The notes: generated from the letters alone by a model not told the origin. A stretch of DNA of 64,000 nucleotides from Musa acuminata AAA Group (GCF_036884655.1 NC_088342.1:16639001-16703000), one strand, 5' to 3'; shown: positions 30,206 through 43,219, numbered from the stretch's first letter. Made by a program: numbers and translations.

Positions 30206-30767
30206 GGAATTCTGGTCCGAATGGGATGATCCATTCGGCCCAATTTGGGTCTATTAAGGGCCCAATTGCCCCCATATTATGTTAATGGGATCACCTCTCA
30301 TTCCTAACTTAATCTACATGCTAACTACGATATTTCTTAAGACATTTACTACAACTTACTCTGGTGTGTCAATCGCTTCTTCCGACGAGCTTCCAGCGAA
30401 CATCCGAAGAACCTTCAACGATGCTCCAACGGACTTCCGGCAAACTCCTGGACTTGCGATGATCCACTTGGCGAGTTCCGACGAGCTTCTTTGGCAAGCT
30501 CCTGGACTTCTCGGATTTGTTCCCGCAGAACCTCCGACGACCGTCCGGACGTCCGTCGAACTCTCGAACTCCCAACGTGATCATAGTCTTGACTCCGGCT
30601 CAACTCCTACTGCATGTGTTTCTTTCATCGTAGTTAATCCTGCACACTTATCTCAACATATGGATTAGATAACAAATGACAATTGACTTCATCATCAAAT
30701 CCGAGATTCAACATGGATTAGATAACAAATGATAATTGACTTCATCATCAAAATCCGAGATTCAACA

Positions 30768-32026
30768 ATCTCCCCCTTTTTTATGATGACAATCAATTGA
30801 TAACGGAGTTAACCTTAACTCCCCCTATCTATATGCCATACTTGAGATAAGTCATTCTTGAATTCAAGGCCTTTGAATTCAATAAACTTATTGATAAGTT
30901 AAGAACTCTTAACCTTATCAATTAATCCCATCATGATTCCTATCACGATGTATCTTACTGAAAATGATGTCAAGACTTGACATCCATTCTCATGTTTTAC
31001 ATTTCAAATATGAATGATGGTAGCAATTCAACATAAGATATCAACATGTAAATTTACAATTTAAGCTTTTTATATCTTAACGTAAAGCAAACATTTCAAG
31101 TGTTTAGCAATCGTAGCATCACATGGTAAGATATCAACAAGTAAAGTTGCTATGTAAGTTCTTGATATCTTATCATGATATGGCAATAACATAGTGCAAA
31201 TATGGCAATAACATAGTGCAAATATGGCACTCATAGCATCAATTCATATATTTCTCATTCAAATATGGCACTCATAGTATCAATTCATATATTTCTCCCC
31301 CTTTGTCATCAACAAAAAGGAGAACGATATTAGCAAATTTTAACTAAGTTTGTCATTTTTCAATAATGAGTAATAGGATACCAATTATACAAACATTTCA
31401 AGGAAAACATGACTTGGAGATAGCTTTCATTACTTTTTCCTTTTTATTTGTTATTATCTTTTTGCATGAAGGAGGAAAGTCATTTGTGAGCTTACTCGAA
31501 TGAAGTTAAAATTGATAAGATATTAAAGCACGCTTCATTCTTGCAAGGATTAAGATATGTAGGTGAATCAAATCCTTGTATGTAAAACTATTTCTCAAAA
31601 GATATAAGAAGGAATCATCAAATTCGTTTCTCGAAAGATATTTTTTACATGATAAGTCTATGAGAGATGCATTTGCTAGTTGATTCCATATGTCAAAAAT
31701 CAATTATGTGAATCCAAAAACTCGATATGACATATGTTTATTAAGTCCAGAAAAGAATAATGTATCGAGAAAATCCGATTGTTAGGATCAAGAAGATCCG
31801 AAAATGAAATTTAACACCTTCATGCATTCGGACGAGGTTTTGCTATAGATTTTCTAATTCAATTATAAAGATAAAACATGCTTATTATTATGAAAATTTT
31901 TGTATTTAAAACACATAATTTCCAATATGTAATTAAGGCATGCAATTGTGTAAAATCACCATGGCAATTAAGTGATTTAAAAAAAATCTGAAAAATAATC
32001 TTAATAAGTTTATGCATTCGGACATA
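30768..32026 (-). other. 3' non-coding region of element E
   Basis: Begins (minus strand, LTR side) with the tract AAAAAGGGGGAGAT (30768-30781); the second tract is at 31294-31316. Repeats of CAAATATGGCA and CATAGCATCAATTCATATAT lie at 31195-31295. No gene. Confidence 0.7.
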
Positions 32027-35000
32027 TTAACATTCCTAATTCTCTTCTAATGAAATCAAATTGTTCTTCACTTAGAGGTTTTATAAAAATATCAGCTAGT
32101 TAATGCTTAGTATCAATGAACTTTATGATTATATCATTATTAGTGACATGATCTCGTATAAAGTGATGTCTAATATCAATATATTTTGTTCTTGAGTGTT
32201 GAATGGGATTCTTTGTTAAACATATTGCACTTGTGTTATCATATTTAATGGAAATGTTTTTAAGATGGACTTTATAATCTTCTAAGGTGTTTTTCATCCA
32301 CACAACTTGTGAACAGCATACACTAGCTACAATATACTCAGCTTCGGTTGTTGATAGTGCAACCAAGTTTTGTTTCTTAGATGAACAGGAAATAAGGGAA
32401 TGTCCCAAAAATTGACATGATCCTGATGTGCTTTTTCTATCTAATCTACACCCAGCAAAATCTGCATCAGCATACGCAATTAACTCAAAATTCTCGGATT
32501 TTGGATATCACAATCCTAGATTTGTGGTACCTTTAAGATATCTAAGTATTCTTTTAACCGCTTTAAAATGAGATATCTTAGGGTTCGATTGAAACCTAGC
32601 ACAAAGTCCTACACTGAACATGATATATGGTCTAGTTGTAGTGAGGTAAAGTAAACTTCCTATCATACCCCTATAAGTTTTTTGATCGAAGCTTTCTCCA
32701 CTTTCATCAACATCTAACTTAGTGGAGGTGCTCATAGGAGTGTTAATAGCTTTTGAGCTATTCATATTAAATCTTTTTAGTAGATCTAAGGCATATTTAG
32801 TTTGATTAATAAAGATGTCGTTGCTTAGTTGCTTAATTTGTAAGCCTAAGAAAAAGGTTAATTCTCCTATCAAACTCATTTCAAATTCAAGACTCATGGT
32901 TTCAGCAAAAGATTCACAAAGAGATTCATTTGTAGAACCGAAGATAATATCATCAACATAACTCTGAACAATAAGAAAATTATTTTCAAAATTTTTGATA
33001 AACAATGTAGTATCGACCTTGCCTTTTGTGAAATTATTTTCAATAAGAAAAGTACTAAGTCTATCATACCAAGCCCTTGGGGCTTGTTTTAAACCATAAA
33101 GAGCTGTAGTTAATTTAAATACATGATTAGGGAGGCTATTATTTTCAAATCTGGGAGGTTGTTCAACATAAACTTCTTCAGAAATAAAGCCATTAAGAAA
33201 AGCGCTTTTAACATCCATTTGAAACAACTTAAAATTATTATTACTAGCATAGGCAAGGAGCATCCTTATGGCTTCTAATCTAGCCACAGGAGCGAAGGTT
33301 TTTTCGTAATTGATACCTTCTTCTTGGTTGAAACCTTTGGCCACAAATCTAGCCTTATTTCTAACCACTATACCATATTCATCTTGCTTGTTTCTAAAGA
33401 CCCATTTAGTACCAATAACTAAATGGTCATTTGGCCTAGGAACAAGCTTCCATACCTCATTTCTCTCAAATTGATTTAACTCATCTTGCATTGTGATAAT
33501 CCATGAATCATCTTTCATGGCTTCGTCAATACATTTAGGTTCAATTTGGGAGAGAAAAGCGGCGTTGAAACAAAAATTTTTAAGAGAAGAATGTGTTTGA
33601 ACCCCCTTAGATGTGTCTCCTAGGATTAGCTCCTTAGGATGAGCATCTACATACTTCCAATCCTTGGGTAAGGGTGTTTCGGAAGTGGATGTATCCAAGT
33701 TGCTAGTTGGAGAAGGGGTTTCATTTAAATTCAAAGAATCTAAATTAACATCATCATCAAAATCATTTTTCTTGATTTCGGAAATCTCATTGAAAACAAC
33801 ATGAATGGATTCTTCTATAATTAAATTTCTTTTATTGAAGATACGAAAAGCTTTAGAAACCGAAGAATAACCAAGAAAAATTCCTTCATCGGATTTAGCA
33901 TCAAATTTTCCTAAGGCATCTTTTTCATTCAAGATAAAACACTTACACCCAAAAACTTTAAAATATGAAACATTGGGTTTTTTATTATTCCACAACTCAT
34001 AGGGAGTTTTGGTGAGTAAGGGTCTTACTAGAACTCTATTCAAAATATAGCTTGTAGTGTTTACGACTTCGGCCCAAAAATATTTGGGTAGGCTATGTTC
34101 ATTCAACATGGTTCTTGCCATTTCTTGTAAATTTTTATTCTTTCTTTCTACTACTCCATTTTATTGAGGATTTCTTGGAGTAGAGAAGTTATGGTTGTAT
34201 CCATTAGATTCATAAAATTCTTGTAAATCATGGTTTTGAAATTCACCACCGTGATCACTTCGAATTGATGAAATCATAAAACCCTTTTCATTTTGAACAA
34301 GTTTACAAAACTTGGTGAAATATCTAAAGCATTCATTTTTGTGTTTCAAGAAATAAGTCCATGTGTATCTACTATAGTCATCTACAATGACGAAGGCGTA
34401 TTTGCTACCTCCTAGGCTTGATGTAGAGATTGGTCCGAACAAGTCCATATGGATCAATTGTAAGGGCTTAGAGGTGCTTATTTGATTCTTAGATTTGAAA
34501 CTACCCTTATTTTATTTTCCTAATTGACAAGCATTACACACATTATCTTTGATGAACTTGATATGAGGAATTCCTCGTACAAGTTCTTTGGATAATATTT
34601 GAGTGATTAGTTTCATTCTAGCATGACCTAATCTCCTATGCCTAAGCCAAGCATCCTCATTCAAAACCGAGAAACACATTTTATTGCAAAGATCATTGAT
34701 GTCAATGGTGTATACGTTATTCAGTTTTAATGCAATCATAGATGTGTTTTTGTGTGGTTTTTCAATTATGCAAGCATTAGATTCGAATTTAACGATATAT
34801 CCTTTATCATATAATTGACTAATACTCAAGAGGTTATGTTTTAAACCATCAACTAACAAAACATCTTCAATAAAGAAGTTGGATTTGCTACCTATGGTTC
34901 CTTTGCCAATGATTTTACCCTTGTTGTTGTCTCCGAATGTGACATAGTCTTCGTCTATGCTAATGAGCTTAGAGAATTGAGATGGATCTCCGGTCATATG

Positions 35001-35060
35001 CCTTGAGCATCCACTATCAAGGTACCATCTCTTGCTCCTGGCTTGTGATGGTGTATGTCT
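32027..35060 (-). pseudogene. pol of element E
   Basis: In frame with gag after an amber codon. Protease LDSGCSRHMTGD; pre-integrase LRHRRLGHARMK...CNACQLGK; integrase LDLFGP (MDLFGP here), VDDYSRYTW, SDHGGEFQN, then ERKNKNL; RT with [12 protein letters not shown] and [10 protein letters not shown]; RNase H with STTEAEY and YDNTSAICLTKN. The 537-codon frame 34121-32508 is intact. Breaks are single stops: TAA near 34510 (Lys/Gln position), TAA for Gln near 34160, TGA for Trp near 32507, and two after that. The Cys in the RNase H CDNTSA motif is Tyr. The end lies close to a junction with the 3' non-coding region. Dead, but near complete. Confidence 0.88.
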
Positions 35061-36637
35061 CTACAAGAAAGGATAATTTTTAGGTACCCATTTGCTTTTG
35101 GGTGCCTCAAAAATTGATCTACATTGTTTATCATGTTGCATAGAGTTTATCATGGTTCCTTTACGAACCCAAATTAATTTGTTCGGACTAATTTTCTTGA
35201 ATGGACACTGATGCATTTTGTGTCCATGTTTGTAACAAAAGTTGCATTTGCTTTGGTGTCGAACATGTAAGATGGGGCCTTTTATGAAGGTGGTTGGATT
35301 TTGGTGAGGACTTCTCACAAATCTGATTCCACTTCTTTAGGGAACGTGACCCTTGTTTGCAAGGATCATGTTCAAAGACTTGCTACTAATTTCTTCAAGG
35401 TGTCCTTAAGTAGCAAGTTTTCCTTTTGGAGAGTTTCTAGATCATGGCATTTTTCACATTGAGCTAAACTATCATGATATTCAGTTTTTAATTTATCAAA
35501 ATTGCTAACAAGTCTATCATGCTTATTTTTCAACAATTTATATTTTCTACTAATTGTTTTGCATTCATCAAATAAGTCATGGAAGGCATTTAATAATTCA
35601 TCAAATGATAAATCTGCATCAATTAAATTTATTACCTCTTCTCCGATGGCCATTAAGGCGTAATGAGCAACTTGCTCGGTGTTGGACTCCTCTTCTTCGA
35701 ACGTGCTCGAGTCATCCCACATTGCTTTGAGTGCCTTCTTCTTTTATGTTCTCTTCTTGGCTTGGGGACAATCACTTTTGTAGTGTCCCAGCTTTTTGCA
35801 ATCGTAGCAAATAACTTGGTCCTTTCTGGGTTCAAGTTTTTTTTTTGTGTCACTTTTAAACTTGTTTCTCTTAATGAATTTTTTGAATTTTCTTGTTAGA
35901 AGTGCCAAGTCATCGTTACAGTCCTCATCACTTGAGTTTTCTCTCAAGTGGTCATCTAAAGTTCTAAGTGTCATATCCTTCCTATTCTTTGGAAGGATGT
36001 CTTCTTGCTCTTCATGAGCCTTGCAAGTCATTTCATAGGTCATTAATGACCCGATTAGTTCTTCAAGAGGGAAGTTGTTTAAATCTTTAGCCTCTTGAAT
36101 AGCAGTGACTTTAGGGTCCCAACTCTTAGGAAGGGATCTTAGAATCTTATTTACGAGCTCAAAATCCGAAAAACTTTTGCTGAGTCCTTTTAGACCAATG
36201 ACGACATCCGTGAAATGGGTGTACATGTCGCCAATAGTCTCGCTCGGTTTCATTCGAAAAAATTCAAAAGAACATATCAAAAGATTGATTTTTAACTCTT
36301 TCACTCTACTTGTGCCTTCGTGAGTCACTTCAAGTGTATGCTAAATATCAAACGCGGTTTCACAAACCGAAACACGATTGAACTCATTTTTATCAAGCGC
36401 ACAAAATAAGGCATTCATAGCCTTCGCATTAAGAGCGAAAGTCTTCTTCTCCAATTCATTCCAATTGATCATTGGAAGAGAAGACTTCGAAAATACATTT
36501 TCGATAAGATTCCAAAGTTCAAAATCCATTGAAATGAGGAAGATCCTCATTCGGGTCTTCCAATAGGTGTAGTCTGTCCCATTGAACATGGGTGGACGTG
36601 TAATAGAGCGGCCCTCTTGGTTTCCGGCGTATGCCAT
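35061..36637 (-). pseudogene. gag of element E
   Basis: Start MAYAGNQEGRSITRPPMFNG. Gag core, first zinc knuckle (CYDCKKLGHYKSDC) and second zinc knuckle (CNFCYKHGHKMHQC) are both present with their Cys/His residues. Lesions: TAG for Trp near 36339, TAA for Ser near 35744, an 8-bp deletion near 35385 that shifts the frame, and a small insertion near 35340. It ends in TAG (35061-35063) with pol in the same frame. The C-terminal region between the knuckles is coiled-coil-like. Confidence 0.87.
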
Positions 36638-36673
36638 CTCTCTTGGGTTTTAATCTGTTTGAGAGTTAACCTC

Positions 36674-36685
36674 GCTCTGATACCA
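36674..36685 (-). promoter_or_regulatory. Primer binding site of element E
   Basis: Minus strand TGGTATCAGAGC two bases from the LTR. Confidence 0.9.
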
Positions 36686-36687
36686 AT

Positions 36688-38404
36688 TGTTAGGATCAAG
36701 AGCACTAAGAGGGGGGAGTGAATTAGTGCAGCGGAAAACTTTCGACGATTAAAACTGCATTCGTATGATAAAAGTGATTTTGGTAAGAAAGCCGATTTGT
36801 AAATCACTTTAACTTATGATCAAGTGAGATGTAGTTAAAGCAAATATATAGAGGTAGTTTGTAGTTTAAGATAGACAACAGAATGTAATAGCAAATTGGA
36901 ATACGACGTTCGTACGATAAAAGCGATTTCAGTATAAAAGCTGATTCGTAAATCACTTTAACTTGTGATCAAGCGAGATGCAGTTAAAGCAAAGATATAA
37001 AGGCAGTTTGCAGTTATGATGGAAATCAGAATGTAAGCACAAATTGAAATATGATGTTCGTACGATAAAACTAATTTCCGTCTTAACGCCGATTCAGAAA
37101 ATACTTAACTATGAAACACGTTCGTAAATGAGCAGAAGGCAGTAAGCTACTGAGGAGGTTTGCAGTAAAGATAAGATGCTCAAAGTAAATGTAAACCAAG
37201 ATTTAGAGTGGTTCAGTCAATCTTGAACTACATCCACTTTTGGCTTCCTCCACCGACCAGGTCACCGATGTCCACTAGAGGCCTTCCTTCAATAGGTGAA
37301 GGCCAACCACCCTTTTACAGTTTCACTCCTTTTGACGGGCTTAGGAGACAACCCTTACAAACTTTTCTCTCCTCTCTTGAAAGATCAAAACTTATAAGAA
37401 AAGAGGGATGAGAACTTCTAGCCTTTACAACACTTTTGAGCTCTAAAAATCACATAGTAAGATTGGATTTTCGGTGCCCTTTCATGCAGGAAAGGGTGGG
37501 GTATATATGGGCCACTAACTGGTTTGAATTTGGATATCAAAAATGTCTTTTCCCAGATTTTCGAGGTCCTGGCGGTACTACCTATTGACTAGGGCGGTAC
37601 AATCGCCTGGCAGCTCAGAGACTAAGCCTCTGGGCGGTGCCACCGCCTGACAGGAGTGGTTGCACCACCCGGTCTCGCTCAGAGACTGAGCCCGAGTGGT
37701 GCCACCACCTGACTAGGGCGGTTGCACCGCCCAATCTCGCTCGGAGACTGAGCCCAGGCGGTGCCACCGCCCAGCTTTCCTAGGAGACCATCTCCTGGGC
37801 GGTGCCACCGCCGACCCTGGTAGTGCCACCGCTTGGCAGGAATTCTAGTCCGAATGGGTTGATCCATTCGGCCTAATTTGGGTCTATCAAGGGCCCAATT
37901 GCCCCTAGATTAAGTTAATGGGATCACCTCTCATTCCTAACTTAATCTACATGTAACTATGATATTTCTTAAGACTTTTACTGCAACTTGCTCCGGTGCG
38001 TCAATCGCTTCTTCCGGCGAGCTTCCGGCGAACTTTCGGCGAACATCCGACGAACCTTCGGCGATGCTCCGGCGGACTTTCGGCAAACTCCTGGACTTGC
38101 AACGATCCACTTGGCGAGTTCCAACGAGCTTCTTTGGCAAGCTCCTGGACTTTTCGGATTTGTTCCCACAGAACCTCCGATGACCGTCCGGAGTTCCGTC
38201 GAACTCTCGAACTCCCAACGTGATCATAGTCTTGACTCCGGTGCAACTCCTGTCTTTCTTTCATCGTAGTTTATCCTGCACACTTATCTCAACATATGGA
38301 TTAGATAACAAATGACAATTGACTTCATCATCAAAATCCGAGATTCAACATGGATTAGATAACAAATGACAATTGACTTTATCATCAAAATCCGAGATTC
38401 AATA
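36688..38404 (-). repeat. LTR shared by E (5') and F (3'), family 2
   Basis: 1717 bp. On its right (minus strand upstream) is a polypurine tract, on its left a PBS, so two elements use it. Three units of the 148-bp repeat (starting 36759, 36908, 37055), palindrome array 37569-37837, and a stretch of imperfect 12-mers (TTCCGGCGAGC type, 38008-38070). The duplicated LTR start is at 38296-38404; the last bases are ATA instead of ACA. Confidence 0.88.
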
Positions 38405-40242
38405 ATCTCCCCCTTTTTGATGATGACAATCAATTGATAACGAAGTTAACCTTAACTCCCCCTATCTATATGCTATACTTGAGATAAGTCATTCTTGAAT
38501 TCAAAGCCTTTGAATTCAAGAGACATATTGATAAGTTAAGATCGTTTAACCTTATCAATACTCCCATCATGATTCCTATCATGATGTATTTCTCTGAAAA
38601 TTATGTCAAGGCTTGACACCCATTTTCAGGTTTTACATTTCAAATGTGAAAGATAGCAATCGTAGCAATTCATCATATGGTAAGATATCAACATGTAAGA
38701 CTGCGCTGTAAGTTCTTTATATCTTAACATAATACAAACGTTTCAAGTGTTTAGCAATCATAGCATTTCATCACATATCAATTTGTAAAATTACGATATA
38801 TGCTCTAGATATCTTAACATAGTGCAAATATGGCATAGTGCAAATATGGCAATCATAGCAATTCAATCATCAATTTATCATATATTTTGATGCAAGATTT
38901 TGATACCTTAACATAATTCAAATTCAAATATGGCATTCATAGCATCAATTTATATAGCATTAAATTCAAATATGGCACTCATCAATTCATATATTTCTCA
39001 TTCAAATATGGCACTCATAGCATCAATTCATATATTTCTCCCCCTTTGTCATCAACAAAAAGCAGAACAATATTAGTAAATTTTAACTAGGTTTATGTCA
39101 TTTTTCAATAATGAGTGATAAGATACCAGTTATACAAACATCTCAAGGAAAACATGACATGGAGATGATTTTTATTGCTTCTTCCTTTTTATTTGTTATT
39201 ATCTTTTTGCATGAAGGAGGAAAGTCATTTAAGAGCTTACTCGAATGAAGTTAAAATTGATAAGATCTTAAAGCACACTTCATTTTTACAAGAATCAAGA
39301 TATGTGTGTGAATCAAATCCTTATACGTAAAACTATTTCTGAAAAGATATAAGAAGGAATCATCAAATCCATTTCGCGAAAGATATTTTTCACATGATAA
39401 GTCTATGTGAGATGCATTTGCTAGTTGATTCCATATGTCAAAAATAAATGATGTGAATCCAAAACTCGATATGACATTTGTTTAAAGAGTCCGAAAGATA
39501 ATAATGTATTGAGAAAATCTGATTGTTAGGATCAAGAGAATCCGAAAAATGAAATTTAATACTTTCATGCATTTGGACGAGGTTTTGCTATAGATTTTCA
39601 AATTCAATCATGAAGATAAAACATGCTTATATCATGAAAATTTTTTGTATCCAAAACACATAATTTCCAACATGTAATTAAGGCATGTAATTGTGTAAAA
39701 TCATCATGGTAATTAAGTGATTTGATCAAAAAAAATCCAAAAAATAATCTTAACAAGTTCATGCATTCGAACACAATTTTGTAGTGCTCAAGGATTAAGA
39801 ATTCGATGTATGAATCTTCTCAAATCACAATGAGAGTAGAACATGCTCATCATGGAAATCAAGGCACAAGATTTTCAACTTATAAAGTAAGCATGTTATA
39901 GAAGCATTCAATCTCAACGTGAAACTTAAGTGATCAAGAAAATTTTGAAAACGAGTAGCGTAAAGAGATTTAAGGAAAATCCGAAAACGATGTTCAATCT
40001 ACATTAATACTCCTAACTCTGCATATGCTCACCAAATAATACATTAAGCAAAACATATCAAGGATTAGTAGTTATCAAGGCAAGGGTCATTGTGATCAAG
40101 GTGAGTAACATAAAGAGTTTACAACAACATAATTATTACAACAAGACAAGAAGAAATTGTGATCACATTTACATATACAAGCTTATTCAGGAGGTGGAAA
40201 ATTAAAATGCCTAAATAAAGAATCAAATTGTCGATGAATTTA
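38405..40242 (-). other. 3' non-coding region of element F
   Basis: Terminal tract 38405-38419, second tract 39037-39056, repeats of AAATATGGCA and CATAGCATCAATT at 38820-39030. The part 39770-40242 is absent from element E. Non-coding. Confidence 0.7.
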
Positions 40243-41295
40243 CTACAACTTAGATAGCATTTGATCTTGTCGATGTTCAAGCCGATCTTATCTTTGTTCA
40301 AATTGATCTTGTCTTTGTTCAAATCAGTCCATTCGAATCCCTATGTCTTTGATAGATGATGTAGGAGCTTGCTCAAATGGATGCGTTTCCTCAAAGGGAT
40401 AGATCGGAGGAGATTGAGTACCACTAAAGATTGGTATTTCTAGTTTAGGTTCAGGTTGAGGGAGATCGGTTCTTCTAGGCATTCTAACCCAATTACCGTT
40501 TCTATAAAGACATCTCAATCGATGAAGTAGATTTTTATTTATTGTGTTAAACCTATCTACTTTTATTACCTCTTCGTCGGGTGGTATTGGAATATCGTAG
40601 GCATTAAGTATTCTAGTGATTATACCACCATATGGAAGCATCATATCTTTCTTAGATATTTTTATCATGTTCTGTTGGATAAGGTAACCAAAACAAATGT
40701 TATGTCCTTTAATGATCCAATACATGGTTCATAACTTTTATCATGATGGTATTGTTTAGGGAGAATGATGCTAGTTAGAATATAATGAAGTACTTTAGTG
40801 TTTAGTGATAGTAGATGCTCACAACTTTTAGGAACTATCACTAAGTTGGGATTACCGAAAATTGTTCCTAAGGCTTCGATGTAGGTTGTCCCAACTGTTT
40901 CATCATCCCACAATCCTCTAAAATAAATACATTTATCTTTTACGGGAATGTCTATTATGTTGCAATCTATCCATAATAGAAATGTGTTGTCCGAAGAGAT
41001 AGGTAAACACTCTTTCTTCTTCATCTACTTGTAGATTGTTGTAAAACAACCTAACAAATCTTGGGTAGATGGGTTCACTAATTTGTAGTATTGGGAATAG
41101 ATCTAAATTTACAAACCATTGAATTGTCTCTAAATTACTTAGTTCATTTAGATCAACATACTTTCCCTTATGGACATTTCTAAATTCTATGGAAGCAAAT
41201 TTTTGGGCATGAGGTTTTAAATCGAAAAGGGTGGAATCAAAGTCTTCTTCTAATCTCCTCTTCCCTTTGTCCCTAGAGGATCTTCTAGAGCCCAT
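40243..41295 (-). pseudogene. ORF3 of element F, divergent family 2 version
   Basis: Start MGSRRSSRDKGKRRLEED, clearly related to family 1 ORF3 (LDELEDLEPIRWF is LNELSNLETIQWF here; EPIYPRFVRLFYNNLQ; SCEHLLSLNTKVLHYILTSI). Two frameshifts separate three overlapping open pieces (41295-40933, 41024-40665, 40725-40324). TGA at 40324-40326 precedes an in-frame Gln-rich tail with repeated FEQRQDQ units, the counterpart of the coiled coil in H, ending at TAG 40243-40245. Strong divergence with a conserved core argues that the protein was under selection. No gag or pol of F is in the window. Confidence 0.82.
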
Positions 41296-41303
41296 AACTA
41301 CTA

Positions 41304-41364
41304 CTATTTAAGAAGATAGTAATAAGCAAGAGTAAACAGAAATCAAAAGCTTCTTAGAGAATAC
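41304..41364 (-). other. Candidate intron upstream of F ORF3
   Basis: Minus strand AAG|GTATTCTC donor at 41364 and AAATAG acceptor at 41304 (or TAG 3 bases later). About 61 bp, short for a plant intron, but in the same place as in family 1 despite low overall similarity. Confidence 0.35.
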
Positions 41365-41499
41365 CTTAAGTGAGATCTTCAAGAGAATGAGAGATTGTTG
41401 ATCTTTGCTTTGAAATGGGCAATATTTGGGCAACTAAAGGGAAGAAATGGAGGTGGAGAAGTGTTGGAGCTGCTAGAAGGAGAGGGGAGTGAGTTGGGG

Positions 41500-41640
41500 T
41501 CGGTTCCACCGTCGGCCCTAGCTCGGTTTAAAAGGGGGCAAAGTTGCGGGCAGTGGCACCGCTGGCTGGGCGGTGCAACCACTTGCAACCAGTGACAGCC
41601 GGCGGTGCTACCGCCAGTTGGGCGGTGCCACCGCCTACAG
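41500..41640 (-). promoter_or_regulatory. pol-ORF3 spacer of F: palindromes
   Basis: GGCGGTGCCACCGCC variants at 41555-41636 and GGGCCGACGGTGGAACCG near 41500-41518. A TTTTAAAC run near 41525 is in the TATA position. Same layout as the family 1 spacers. Confidence 0.4.
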
Positions 41641-42090
41641 GCAGTGAGCACTTGTTTAGGGGCTGTATGGGCTGATTTGGATGTTTTCGATTGAGGAGAG
41701 TTTTCATTTGTGTAGCAATCAACTTTACTTTCGTAATTATGTAAGAGTTTCCATTTCAAAATGAGAAATTTCGTACGTTCAAGATAGATCTTGTGACGCG
41801 CATATTCTACTTTAAATGTCATACACAATTTTAGACATGTTCATGACTTATTATCCAAGTTAGTAAGCTTCGCAAGTTTATGACAAACTTTGCTTGCAAG
41901 ACGTAAGTTCATGATATAGTTAGATCCGAAGGTAAAGAAGAAATCTATTCGATGAGTTCAGAAATCCGGAGGGTATGTGAAGGGAGAATTATGAGTTTCA
42001 AAATCTAAGGGATCAAATAGGATTGTATTAGAATCACTTTGTAATATTAATTTTCTAATCCTCTTTTTATTATTTAGGCTAGAGAGCATT
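41640..42090. other. Rest of F spacer, then unassigned sequence
   Basis: The left part is probably the remaining F spacer, to about 41830. After that I recognise nothing: no open frame of note and no repeat terminus. Confidence 0.4.
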
Positions 42091-43219
42091 ACGTGTTCTT
42101 TTGGATCTCGAGTGCTCCACTCTTTGATACCAGACTTGTAGCTTTGGCTGTCCTAGATCTAGTACAGTTGGTCATTGGGAGTGACAATCGACCTTACGAG
42201 GGTTATTGAGTGTCGATAGAGGATCATCCACTCTCGGCATCATGAGAGGAATATCTCATATGTTCTTGCTCAGACAAATCCCTAGCCAAGGTCATTCAAG
42301 TTGAGAGAGAAAGAGTTCTCTGAGAGAATTCGATTAGAGCTAGACTCGAGTAGAAACCATATGGGTCTGACAACACCATGCTCGATATACGGTCTCTAGG
42401 ATATTAGATGAATGAGGGACTATAGGTACACGGTAACTAAGGACAAACAGGTCCAATGGATTGGATTCCCCTGTATCGTCTGGGGACTACGGCGTAGTGG
42501 CCTAGTACGTCCATAGTCGATGAGTCAAGTGAATTATTATAGAGATAATAATTCACTGAGTTAGAAGGAGTTATGACAGGTATGACTCACGGCCAGCTCG
42601 ATATTGGGCCTAGAGGGTCACACACATATGGTAGGCATTGCAATGAGTAGAGGTTCGGATATGAGATATCCGACGGAGCCCTTGTTTTATTGGATATCCA
42701 ATAAGCCCTTGAATTATTGGATCCCATGGACGAGATCCAATAAGAGCCCATGAGAGATTATTGGATAGAGATCCACTAATCTAAAAGGCATGAGTTATTT
42801 GATGCAGATCCAATACCCACTAGGCGAGGATCCATTAGGGTTTGACATGGGACCTCTATAAATAGGAGGGATTCAGAGCCTCATAGGCTAGAGCCTTTGC
42901 TTGCCTCTCTTATTTTCCTTCCCTCTCCACCTCAGAGCAGGCCAGGAGTTATGAGAAGCGTCGTCATAGCCCTGCTATGTGGATTACCGCTAGAGAGGAG
43001 GACGCTTGACCTCCTTCACCCTCTCCTAAGGAACTGCAAGGAAACAGGGATATACAATCTCCCTATGTAACACAATCTACTCTATACGTAGTTTTTCAGT
43101 TTCGCAGATTTTGCGTACCAATCTTCGCATGACGACAAACATCTCTTTGGGAATCGGGGATTTTGTTTTCTTGTTCTTCTGCTGCGTATGTGATGTCGCC
43201 CCTAAAGATTTTCCCAACA
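42090..43219 (+). repeat. L3: LTR of a third family, solo or cut
   Basis: Ends TTTCCCAACA at 43219; no PBS follows. Its promoter-like CCTCTATAAATAGGAGG (TATA near 42857) sets the orientation as plus. Comparison with 63818-64000, which is the inverse of 43030-43219, fixes this end. The left boundary is uncertain, since I could not find the TG start. Part of it (42315-42795) is repeated inverted at 43220-43406 and 48845-49160. Confidence 0.65.

Larger units (their letters stand above)
29000..30767 (-). repeat. 3' LTR of element E
   Basis: 1768 bp on the minus strand. The LTR start is tandemly duplicated: GATTCAACATGGATTAGATA, i.e. two copies of a segment of about 54 bp (30658-30713 and 30714-30767); the 5' LTR shows the same duplication. 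It holds an unusually long palindrome array, two 148-bp repeat units and a TATA-like TATATA near 29661. Confidence 0.88.
29000..38404 (-). mobile_element. Element E: minus-strand family 2 element without ORF3
   Basis: LTRs 36688-38404 (5') and 29000-30767 (3') enclose gag and pol on the minus strand, 9405 bp in all. Between the pol end (about 32027) and the 3' non-coding region no ORF3 or spacer remains. The 5' LTR is also the 3' LTR of element F to the right. The left end abuts D sequence (CCTTT flank); the matching right flank cannot be located. Confidence 0.88.

Noticed and set aside
29694..30275. Gly/Trp-rich frames across the palindrome arrays
   Set aside because: The array is open in many frames because its repeat lacks stops. 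LTR location and copy-number change argue against coding.
31785..31800. TGTTAGGATCAAGA inside E's 3' non-coding region (also 39523), identical to the start of an inverted LTR
   Set aside because: No LTR sequence follows, and the same word sits at the same place in E and F, so it is a conserved piece of the interior, not an insertion end.
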